Source: Rhodospirillaceae bacterium | Lineage (GTDB): Bacteria > Pseudomonadota > Alphaproteobacteria > MPNO01 > UBA2964 | Reading direction: 5' to 3' | DNA: 47,628 nucleotides | Assembly (NCBI GenBank): GCA_018660305.1 | Contig: JABJKO010000200.1 | Coordinates: forward strand, 1-47,628 | In this document: piece by piece, positions 40,988 to 47,628 of the stretch | Numbering within the stretch: position 1 is the first letter of the stretch | Layout of the letters: every line of letters begins with the position of its first letter | Position numbers and translations under genes: made by a program | The notes under the pieces: model-generated | The model's database searches: none | The model's input: only the letters and a program-made list of their open reading frames with translations | What the model was told of the DNA's origin: nothing

Positions 40988-41434
40988 ATGGATTATGTTG
41001 TTCGGAAGTATGTGGCGGACGATCTGGATGCGGTTCTCTTTGCCTGGGAAGACGCCTCAAAGATCGCCCACCCCTTCCTGACCGAGGCTTTTCTGGATAC
41101 CGAACGCTATAATATCCCCAACCTGTACCTTCCAAATGCCGAGACATGGGTGATCGAACAGAACGGTCAGGTGACTGGCTTCATCGCGCTGCTGGGCAAC
41201 GAGATCGGGGCCATTTTTGTGCGCGCGGATTGCCACGGCACCGGTGCCGGACGAGCCCTGATGGAAAAGGCAAAACAATTGCACGGGGACCTCGAAGTCG
41301 AGGTATTCGAGGCCAACAGCATAGGCCGTAAATTTTATACGGCATGCGGCTTCACCTTTTTGAGCAATTCAATCCACGAACCAACCGGTCAACCCGTCCT
41401 GCGATTGGAATTCCACGGCGACATTCAAAATTGA
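40988..41434 (+). CDS. GNAT-family N-acetyltransferase
   Basis: A 148-residue GNAT protein started at ATG 40988, one base after the molybdenum hydroxylase stop. The order of elements is right: beta1-alpha1 (DYVVRKYVADDLDAVL), beta4 (VTGFIALLGNEIGAIFV), the acetyl-CoA pyrophosphate loop GTGAGRALMEKAK (about 79-91), and EANSIGRKFYTACGFTFL, the beta5-alpha4 signature. The acceptor substrate is unknown. Convergent with the enoyl-CoA hydratase gene ten bases away. Confidence 0.92.
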   Translation: MDYVVRKYVADDLDAVLFAWEDASKIAHPFLTEAFLDTERYNIPNLYLPNAETWVIEQNGQVTGFIALLGNEIGAIFVRADCHGTGAGRALMEKAKQLHGDLEVEVFEANSIGRKFYTACGFTFLSNSIHEPTGQPVLRLEFHGDIQN

Positions 41435-41444
41435 GGCGCTGGCC

Positions 41445-42179
41445 TCACTTATTCCCCATCATTCCCGACGACGTATTCACCGCCGAATGCATGTTGCGGG
41501 CGAAGTCCGACGCCTGTTCCACCGACATGGTGATGGCATTGGTGGCGTATTCCTTAACTGAAAGCACCGCAGCCAGAGGCGCCTTGTCCAGCGCCGCGCA
41601 GACCATCTCCAGCTGGGCGTCGAGCCTGTCGTCGGGCACCACCCGGCTCACCAGCCCATAGGCCAGCGCGGTCTGGGCATCGATCTCCTCGGTGGAATAG
41701 GTGAGGTACAGCGCGCCCTTGCGCCCCAAACGGTCGATCAGCGACGACATGGCCATGGTGGGCATGATGTTGTGACCCATTTCCGGTAGCGCAAACCGCG
41801 CGCTCTCGGCGGCGATGGTGATGTCGCACACCGACGCGATGGCGCAGCCGAAACCCAGCGACCGCCCCTGGGCGGCACAGACCACCGGGATCCTGGAGCG
41901 GCGGAACGAGCCGTAGAAATTGAACACCACTTCGGAGCGACGGCGTGAATCCAGCGCATCGGTAGGTTTGCCAGCCTCGCGGCCTTCCGGGTCGCGGCCG
42001 AGGCAGAAATCGTCGCCGGCGCTTCGGAACACGATGTATTTGGAGTTGGTCGCCGCCTCATCGATCATGTCCGCGAGTTGGGCCGCCATGGGATCGCTCA
42101 CCAGCCCGCCGCAATCGGCGCGGTTCAGCGTGATATGGGTCGCATCGCCTTTCTTCTCGCACAGAATCTTGTCGGCCAT
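41445..42179 (-). CDS. enoyl-CoA hydratase/isomerase-family protein
   Basis: A 244-residue crotonase-fold protein. The first oxyanion-hole segment is FRSAGDDFCLGRD (about residues 50-62) and the second is CAAQGRSLGFGCAIASVCD (about 103-121). The catalytic Glu pattern of classical hydratases is replaced in part, with ESARFALPEMGHNIMP carrying one Glu near residue 138. So it may be a hydratase, isomerase, C-C hydrolase or decarboxylase. It is the last gene of the UbiD operon, ten bases after the VOC gene, and could process a CoA ester made by the nearby CoA transferase. Confidence 0.92.
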   Translation of the reverse strand: MADKILCEKKGDATHITLNRADCGGLVSDPMAAQLADMIDEAATNSKYIVFRSAGDDFCLGRDPEGREAGKPTDALDSRRRSEVVFNFYGSFRRSRIPVVCAAQGRSLGFGCAIASVCDITIAAESARFALPEMGHNIMPTMAMSSLIDRLGRKGALYLTYSTEEIDAQTALAYGLVSRVVPDDRLDAQLEMVCAALDKAPLAAVLSVKEYATNAITMSVEQASDFARNMHSAVNTSSGMMGNK

Positions 42180-42189
42180 TTTTCTCTCC

Positions 42190-43143
42190 CTATTCGATTA
42201 TCGCGAATTCGTCTTCCCGCGTTCGGAACGGCATGCGTTTCTTGTCGGTGGCCCGCGCCAGCCAGGTACCGGCGCCCTTGGGCAGGGTCTCGTGATAGCG
42301 CATCTCCCAATTCTCATCGATGCAATCGAGATCGGCGGTGATTTCCAGCAACCCGCCGGCGGGGTTCCATAGATACCAGAAGATATTTGAGCCGAAGATA
42401 TGGCGCCCCGGCCCGAAATGGGTTTCCCAGCCGCGATCTTCCATGTGATTGCCCAGGAACATCACCTCGTCGAAGTCGCGGACTTCGCACGCCACATGCT
42501 GGAAACCGGCGCGGTCACCGCGGCGCGACAAAAACATATCATGATGTTCCGTCGATCCCTGCGCCCGCACGAACACGCCTACACCCTTCACGTATTCCGT
42601 TTCACGGAAACCCAACCGTTCCACATAAAACGCTTTGTTATCATCTACTTCGCCCGGCGCCCACAGACCCACATGGGCGGTGCGGAGCAGCCTGGGTATC
42701 TTGGGCTCGGCGCCCTCGGCGCGGGCATTGTGGCGTTTCCGATTCCCCAGCGTATTGGTCACCGGTGCCTCGAGCTGAATTGTTCTGGTCGCAGCCACCG
42801 TGAACCCGAGCCCGTGACCCAGATCGTCCGATGAATGAAGCATTCCGTCAGCCGATTGGGTCACGTCGCGATCGCTGGACAATTCGGCGCCAATGGCCTG
42901 CAGCGTCTCGGCATTATCCACCCGCCAGATGATCTCGCGCGCGGTATCGCCGCCCACCACCGGCGCGGGCAGCGTATTGTCGTCAATAGGCCGAATGCCG
43001 AAACTGGTTCCGTCTTCCAACCCGAATGTCGAGCCGGCGCTGTCGTCTTGCAGGGATTCCAGTCCAAGATCGGTCAGAAATCGTCCCGCGGCTTCGAGGT
43101 TCTCACAGCCATAGACGATGGAATGGACACCGGTGATGTTCAT
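42190..43143 (-). CDS. two-domain VOC protein, extradiol-dioxygenase-like
   Basis: A 317-residue protein with two VOC modules (about 1-130 and 145-290), the size and layout of type I extradiol (catechol 2,3-) dioxygenases. The second domain carries the active-site-like segments TAHVGLWAPG (His about 152), GSTEHHDMFL, GFQHVACEV (His about 226) and the final Glu in GGLLEIT (about 282). These match the 2-His-1-Glu iron site, so ring cleavage is credible. Relatives without iron or with other activity exist. It follows the molybdenum hydroxylase gene by 23 bases in the UbiD operon, where ring hydroxylation or decarboxylation followed by ring cleavage would make a sensible order. Confidence 0.88.
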   Translation of the reverse strand: MNITGVHSIVYGCENLEAAGRFLTDLGLESLQDDSAGSTFGLEDGTSFGIRPIDDNTLPAPVVGGDTAREIIWRVDNAETLQAIGAELSSDRDVTQSADGMLHSSDDLGHGLGFTVAATRTIQLEAPVTNTLGNRKRHNARAEGAEPKIPRLLRTAHVGLWAPGEVDDNKAFYVERLGFRETEYVKGVGVFVRAQGSTEHHDMFLSRRGDRAGFQHVACEVRDFDEVMFLGNHMEDRGWETHFGPGRHIFGSNIFWYLWNPAGGLLEITADLDCIDENWEMRYHETLPKGAGTWLARATDKKRMPFRTREDEFAIIE

Positions 43144-43166
43144 GAGCCTGTCCCCATCCTTACCGT

Positions 43167-45509
43167 TCAGTGTTTCGCATTATTGATCGCCCGCCACACC
43201 CGTTCCGGCGTTGCCGGCATCTCCATGTGACGCACGCCAAATTCCGACAGCGCATCGACGATGGCGTTGATCAGCGCCGGCGGCGCCGCCGTCGTACCGC
43301 CCTCGCCACCGCCCTTGACCCCCAGCAGCGTGCTCGGCGCGGGGACTTCATTGAAGGCGAGATCGAAGAACGGGACATCGGATGCCCTCGGCATGCAGTA
43401 ATCCATGAAGGAGCCCGCCAGCACCTGCGCACTGCCGGGATCGTAGACGCAATGTTCCATCAGCGCCTGCCCCACCCCCTGGACGATGCCGCCCTGGGTC
43501 TGGCCGTCGACAATCAGGGGGTTGATGACCCGGCCCACATCGTCGACACCGGTATAGCGGACGATATGGACAATGCCCGTATCGGGATCGATTTCCACCT
43601 CGGCGATGTGACAGCCATTGGGATAAGTCGGCAGAGGCCTTGAGATTTCAGCCACGGCCCGCAACGGGCCGCGCAATTCCTCGGGCATTTCCTCCGAATT
43701 TGCCGCCTCGGCAATGTCGAACAGATGCATGGAACGGTCAGTTCCTCCGATCTTGAAACTGCCGCCCTCGAAAGCCATGTCGTCCGGTGCGGCTTCCAGC
43801 ACAAAGGCCGCGATCTTTGCCGCGCGGTCGATGATCTCCTCGCAGGTCTGACGATAGAGATGCCCAGCAAGCCGCATGGAGCGCGACGAATGGGATCCCG
43901 ACCCGGCGGAAACAAAATCCGTATCACCAGTCCGCAACCTCACGCAATCGAACGGCACCTCCAACCAATGCGACACCACCTGGGCATAGCTGGTCTCATG
44001 ACCCTGCCCGCTTGACTGCGTGCCCATAATGAGATCGACCCTCCCATTGGAGAGGATTTCCATCTCGGCACGTTCCTGCGGATAGCCTGTGGCGGTCTCG
44101 ATATAGTTGCACATGCCGATGCCGCGCAGCCTGCCATCGGCCTGCGACTCCCCGCGGCGTTCGGCGAAACCCGCCCAGTCGGCGGTATCCAGCGCCATAT
44201 CCATGCTTTTTTCGAACTCGCCGCTGTCATAGGTGACATCGACCGCGTTGGTGTAGGGAATAGCCTTGGTTGAGATCAGATTTCGTCGGCGCAGTTCTAT
44301 GCGGTCGATACCCAGCTCCGCCGCCGCCATATCCACCAGCCGCTCTATGACGAACATGGCTTCCGGCCGACCGGCGCCACGGTAGGACGCCGTCGCCGTG
44401 GTGTTGGTCAGCACGGCCTTGGAGACCATGTGCCCAACAGGCATGTCATAGACCCCGTTATAGACGGTGGGGCCGCGCGCCAGCGGCACATAGCTCACCG
44501 TGTGCGTCCCGATATTGGCGATATTCTCGGCCCGCATGGCGAGGAACCGGCCGTTCTCATCGAGCGCCAGCGCCGCTGTGGTGATCAGATCGCGGCCGGC
44601 ATAGTCGCTGAGAAACGCTTCACTGCGTTCGCACACCCATTTAACCGGCCGGCCGGTGCGTCTGGCAGCCCACAGGACCAGGGCAAATTCGGGATAGGTG
44701 TGGTTGCGGGTTCCGTACCCGCCGCCTACATCGCGTGATACGGCCCGGACATTGGCGGGGTCAATGCCGAACGTGCTGGCCAGTTCGTTCTTGAACCGGA
44801 TGACCCCCTGTCCGCCAGCTTCGAGCAGGAATTGCCCGGTCTCTTGGTCATATTCCGCCAGGGCCGCGCGCGGCTCCATGGGCACGCCGGTGATACGCTG
44901 ATTATTGGTCTCCAGCCGGACAATATGTCTGGCAAGGGCAAAGGCGACGTCACAGGCTTCCTCGTCGCCTTTTGAATCGTCGACACTGAGATTTCCGGCC
45001 ACCTCATCCCACAGCAGCGGCGCCCCATCGGCCAGCGCGGTCGGTGCGTCGGCGACCGCCGGCAAAGGCGTGGAGTCGATCCGAACCCGTTCAGCGGCGG
45101 AACGGGCCTCCGCTTCAGTCTCGGCCACGACCATGGCCACGATCTCGCCGGCCTTGCGAATCCGGTCGATGGCCACCGGGTAAAGCGGCGTATAGAAAAT
45201 ATCGCTGCCATCTTGGTTCTTGAGCTCCACGTCCTTGGGGTTACCCCAGGCAGGCATGGGGTTGAGCCCCTCGTTCCGCCAATCGGCACCGCTAAGGATA
45301 GCAAGGACGCCGGGCATGCCGGCCGCTACGCCCACTCCGATGCCATGGAGTTCGGCATGAGCATGTTCGGACCGAACCATCACCGCATAGACCTGACCGT
45401 CGCGGCTGATATCGTCGCTGAACTGTCCCTTGCCGGTCAGAAGACGCCGGTCTTCGACCCGCGGGACCGAGGCCCCGATACCCATGGCGGTGATTGACGC
45501 GTCAGCCAT
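43167..45509 (-). CDS. xanthine dehydrogenase-family molybdopterin-binding subunit (subtype B, copy 2)
   Basis: A 780-residue molybdenum hydroxylase large subunit of the same subtype as the copy at 38680. Motifs: GASVPRVEDRRLLTGKGQFSDD at the start, GGGYGTRN near residue 261, SYRGAGRPE near 372 (the AYRGAGR-type loop of form II CoxL-like proteins, which are not proven CO dehydrogenases) and GVKGGGEGG with the catalytic Glu near 730. No FAD or iron-sulfur subunit gene is adjacent. It begins five bases after the UbiD stop, suggesting tight co-expression. It may hydroxylate an aromatic or heteroaromatic carboxylate before or after decarboxylation. Confidence 0.93.
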   Translation of the reverse strand: MADASITAMGIGASVPRVEDRRLLTGKGQFSDDISRDGQVYAVMVRSEHAHAELHGIGVGVAAGMPGVLAILSGADWRNEGLNPMPAWGNPKDVELKNQDGSDIFYTPLYPVAIDRIRKAGEIVAMVVAETEAEARSAAERVRIDSTPLPAVADAPTALADGAPLLWDEVAGNLSVDDSKGDEEACDVAFALARHIVRLETNNQRITGVPMEPRAALAEYDQETGQFLLEAGGQGVIRFKNELASTFGIDPANVRAVSRDVGGGYGTRNHTYPEFALVLWAARRTGRPVKWVCERSEAFLSDYAGRDLITTAALALDENGRFLAMRAENIANIGTHTVSYVPLARGPTVYNGVYDMPVGHMVSKAVLTNTTATASYRGAGRPEAMFVIERLVDMAAAELGIDRIELRRRNLISTKAIPYTNAVDVTYDSGEFEKSMDMALDTADWAGFAERRGESQADGRLRGIGMCNYIETATGYPQERAEMEILSNGRVDLIMGTQSSGQGHETSYAQVVSHWLEVPFDCVRLRTGDTDFVSAGSGSHSSRSMRLAGHLYRQTCEEIIDRAAKIAAFVLEAAPDDMAFEGGSFKIGGTDRSMHLFDIAEAANSEEMPEELRGPLRAVAEISRPLPTYPNGCHIAEVEIDPDTGIVHIVRYTGVDDVGRVINPLIVDGQTQGGIVQGVGQALMEHCVYDPGSAQVLAGSFMDYCMPRASDVPFFDLAFNEVPAPSTLLGVKGGGEGGTTAAPPALINAIVDALSEFGVRHMEMPATPERVWRAINNAKH

Positions 45510-45514
45510 GGGGC

Positions 45515-47188
45515 TCAGTTTTTCCCGAACGGGCTGTCGGGCGCGTCACGGATCGAACTATTGGGCATGACATCGCTGCGCCGAAGCTGCGCGCTGCGCC
45601 GGCCGTTCTCCATGTAATTGCCATCGGCCGCGCGCTTGGCCATCTCATCCCACTCGTCATTCCAATCGCCCAGAGAATAGCCATGCCAGGGCACCTCCGG
45701 TGTCAGGGGCGGCAGACCGAATTTCTCCCAGAGGTCTTTGGCGTGTTCCATATATTCCTTCTTGGGCAGCGCGATGGGGGGCATATCGGCTTTCAGCGTC
45801 GCATCGATCAGCAGCATGGATTCTTCACCGCCGGGGGTGCGCGGATCGCCCGGCCCGTAACGCACCTTGTGCTTCAGGATCTGCGCGTCGAGCGCCGGAT
45901 TGGCGCGGTAGGCCAGGGCCCAGAACACCGCATCGCCATTGTTGGGATCGATATCCGTATCCACCGCGACCACATACTTGCCGATGGCCGCCGCCAGGGA
46001 TGCCGCCCCATAAAGCGCGCGCCACACTTCCGTCGTCGGGATGCCCCGTTCCACCTGGATGAACAGGATTTTTCTCAGATTGGTCAGGGGCTCGTGCAGG
46101 AAGACTTTCTTGATCCCCTTGATGCCGAGATTGTCGCGCAAATGCGACAAATAGAGCGGTTCATAGGCAACCCGCTTGATAACGCTCGATTCCGATGGGG
46201 TGAGCTGTGAGATTATGGAGGTGAACACCGCATCCTTGCGGTGGGTGATGGCCGTGACGTCGAGGATATTGTTGTAATCCTCCAGCGCCACATGACCGTG
46301 GCTCTCGGCGAACGGTGCTTCCGGCTCCACATAGTCGGGATCGATATAGCCCTCGACCACCAGTTCGGCCTCGGCGGGCACCATGAGATCGATGGTCTTG
46401 CATTTCACCTGATTGATGGGCCCGCCGACGATTCCGCCGGCAACCCCCATCTCTTCGACACCGACGGGAAGTTTCTGCGGTCCCATGAAGGCCACCGACG
46501 GCGGGCATCCGACGACAATGGCGCACGGCATCCGTTCGCCCCGTTCCTTGTACATTCTCCAGTGCAAGGCGCCTTCGGCACCGCCGGGGCGGGTTACCAT
46601 GCGGAGCGCCAGCCTGTCGGTTGCTTTCAATCCGGCCCTGTAAGTCCCCATATTCTGGGTCCCGGTCTCCGGATTGCGGGTGGTGACGTTTGTCGCCGTG
46701 AGGTAAGGCGCGCTGTCATAGCCGGGCGTGGAGATAGGAACCGGAAGCGCATCCAGCCCCTTGCCCTCGCCGATCAGATCGTCACCGGTGATGATCACTT
46801 CGTGACACGCCGCGTCTTCCACCGTCCGGGGCGCGATGGGGTTGGCCATGGCATGAGTCCAGCGGTCACCGATCTCCTCTACCGGCACGCCCATGCCAAT
46901 GGAATACATGGCCGTATTGGTGGACAGCGCCCCGACCACAACCGGCATGGGGTACTTGCGGCCCTTGCTGTTGATCACGTTGGTGAATTTGAATGCCTTG
47001 CGGTCTTCCTCGGCGATCCCGCCGCGATATTGCCAGCGCACCAGCGGGTGCAGCTGGGTGTCTTTATTGACCGGCGCATCGACCACACAAAGCAGCCCGG
47101 CCTCATCCAACGCCGCCAGATGCTCGTGGAAATCCGGATAGCCACGATCCGCCGCCGTTGTTTTTACTTTTTCCGTCTTGGTTGCCAT
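45515..47188 (-). CDS. UbiD-family decarboxylase
   Basis: A 557-residue UbiD-type protein, a prenylated-FMN-dependent (de)carboxylase for aromatic or alpha,beta-unsaturated acids. Recognisable blocks are the early Arg/Lys segment RGYPDFHEHLAALDEAGLL, PMVVGALSTN-like strand (PVVVGALSTN), the active-site region FAESHGHVALEDYNN around residue 300 and DTDIDPNNGDAVFWALAYR near 415. It is longer than E. coli UbiD. No ubiX gene for the cofactor is in the window. It heads an operon with a molybdenum hydroxylase, a VOC protein and an enoyl-CoA hydratase, and is divergent from a CoA-transferase gene; phthaloyl-CoA-decarboxylase-type chemistry is one possibility, among others. Confidence 0.93.
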   Translation of the reverse strand: MATKTEKVKTTAADRGYPDFHEHLAALDEAGLLCVVDAPVNKDTQLHPLVRWQYRGGIAEEDRKAFKFTNVINSKGRKYPMPVVVGALSTNTAMYSIGMGVPVEEIGDRWTHAMANPIAPRTVEDAACHEVIITGDDLIGEGKGLDALPVPISTPGYDSAPYLTATNVTTRNPETGTQNMGTYRAGLKATDRLALRMVTRPGGAEGALHWRMYKERGERMPCAIVVGCPPSVAFMGPQKLPVGVEEMGVAGGIVGGPINQVKCKTIDLMVPAEAELVVEGYIDPDYVEPEAPFAESHGHVALEDYNNILDVTAITHRKDAVFTSIISQLTPSESSVIKRVAYEPLYLSHLRDNLGIKGIKKVFLHEPLTNLRKILFIQVERGIPTTEVWRALYGAASLAAAIGKYVVAVDTDIDPNNGDAVFWALAYRANPALDAQILKHKVRYGPGDPRTPGGEESMLLIDATLKADMPPIALPKKEYMEHAKDLWEKFGLPPLTPEVPWHGYSLGDWNDEWDEMAKRAADGNYMENGRRSAQLRRSDVMPNSSIRDAPDSPFGKN

Positions 47189-47289
47189 CCGCGCCCCCTT
47201 TGCCTATTAACCACAAATTAACGCGCCATCGGTCAGGGGTACAGGGTGCGTCGGCAAATTGGTGGAACTCAGGCGGGGTTGGTTTCTCG

Positions 47290-47628
47290 ATGATCGACAA
47301 GCGGGTCCGTGATTTCGATACCGCCCTGGCCGGTATGGCCGATGGGGCAACCATCATGTCGAGCGGCTTCGGCGCGGCCGGTGCGCCCCATGATCTGCTG
47401 GAAGCCGTGCTCGAGCGTGACTGGCGGGAGCTGGTGATAATTTCCAACAATGCCGGCGAAGGGGACCGCGGGCTGATCAGGCTGATCCAGGAACGGCGGG
47501 TGGCCAAGGTCATCTGTTCCTTTCCCACCTCATCGAATTCGGAAATCATCAAGGATCTGTATTTCGCCAACCTGATCGAGCTCGAAATCGTTCCCCAGGG
47601 AACCCTCAGCGAGCGCATGCGCGCCGCC
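47290..47628 (+). CDS. CoA-transferase subunit A, 3'-partial
   Basis: ATG 47290 opens a frame that runs off the window (113 codons seen). The start DKRVRDFDTALAGMADGATIMSSGFGAAGAPHDLLEAV and the later LIISNNAGEGDRGLIRLIQE and EIVPQGTLSERMRAA are the conserved N-terminal half of alpha subunits of family I CoA transferases (3-oxoadipate or acetoacetate type). A beta subunit should follow outside the window. The family moves CoA from succinyl-CoA or acetyl-CoA to a 3-oxo or other carboxylic acid. It is divergent from the UbiD operon across about 100 bases, so shared control and a role in activating or finishing the same substrate are likely. Confidence 0.9.
   Translation, partial: MIDKRVRDFDTALAGMADGATIMSSGFGAAGAPHDLLEAVLERDWRELVIISNNAGEGDRGLIRLIQERRVAKVICSFPTSSNSEIIKDLYFANLIELEIVPQGTLSERMRAA

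Overview
The window looks like chromosomal DNA of an alphaproteobacterium, probably a free-living Rhodospirillales-like heterotroph. This is inferred from the high GC of nearly all genes, their short spacing, ATG starts with GGAG-type ribosome binding sites, and the gene families present: lone xanthine-dehydrogenase-type large subunits, Bug-type periplasmic binding proteins, UbiD and cobalt-type nitrile hydratase. No marker gene fixes the taxon. There are no rRNA or tRNA genes, CRISPR arrays, insertion sequences or phage genes that I can see.

Layout. 1-4.6 kb: two tandem alpha/beta hydrolases (the first cut by the window edge), an aldo/keto reductase, and a coupled pair of an isochorismatase-type cysteine hydrolase and a NodB-type deacetylase. 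4.6-8.2 kb: a DUF2914 secreted protein, an RlpA-like protein, a TauD/TfdA dioxygenase, an EamA exporter and a possible gene remnant. 8.2-10.1 kb: an AT-richer patch with a 296-residue membrane protein and a small membrane protein split by an in-frame TAG. 10.1-16.3 kb: a minus-strand operon with a three-gene nitrile hydratase/thiocyanate hydrolase (beta subunit split in two), a molybdenum hydroxylase large subunit, a carboxymuconolactone-decarboxylase-family protein and a thiamine-diphosphate enzyme. 16.3-23.4 kb: VOC protein, formamidase-like esterase, lipoprotein, a three-gene set (DHP-decarboxylase-like binding protein, AhpD-like protein, SDR), an NMT1-type binding protein and a GST. 23.3-27.8 kb: an operon of nitronate monooxygenase, ACMSD-like amidohydrolase and a second molybdenum hydroxylase. 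28-31.5 kb: two Bug receptors and an ornithine-cyclodeaminase-family protein. 31.6-36.2 kb: M20 hydrolase, MBL hydrolase, DUF350 protein, trypsin-like protease, YCII protein and a small anchored protein. 36.2-41.4 kb: a BisC/TorA-like molybdoenzyme divergent from a third molybdenum hydroxylase, then a GNAT. 41.4-47.6 kb: an operon of UbiD decarboxylase, a fourth molybdenum hydroxylase, an extradiol-dioxygenase-like VOC protein and an enoyl-CoA hydratase, divergent from a CoA-transferase A subunit cut by the window edge.

Together this reads as an accessory catabolic region for small organic acids, amides/nitriles and aromatic or N-heterocyclic compounds. Three features stand out. Four paralogous molybdenum hydroxylase large subunits of two sequence subtypes occur without any FAD or [2Fe-2S] partner gene. 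The three-subunit nitrile-hydratase-type enzyme is embedded in an operon with one of them. Finally, four orphan substrate-binding proteins have no permease beside them, and no transcriptional regulator is recognisable anywhere in the window.
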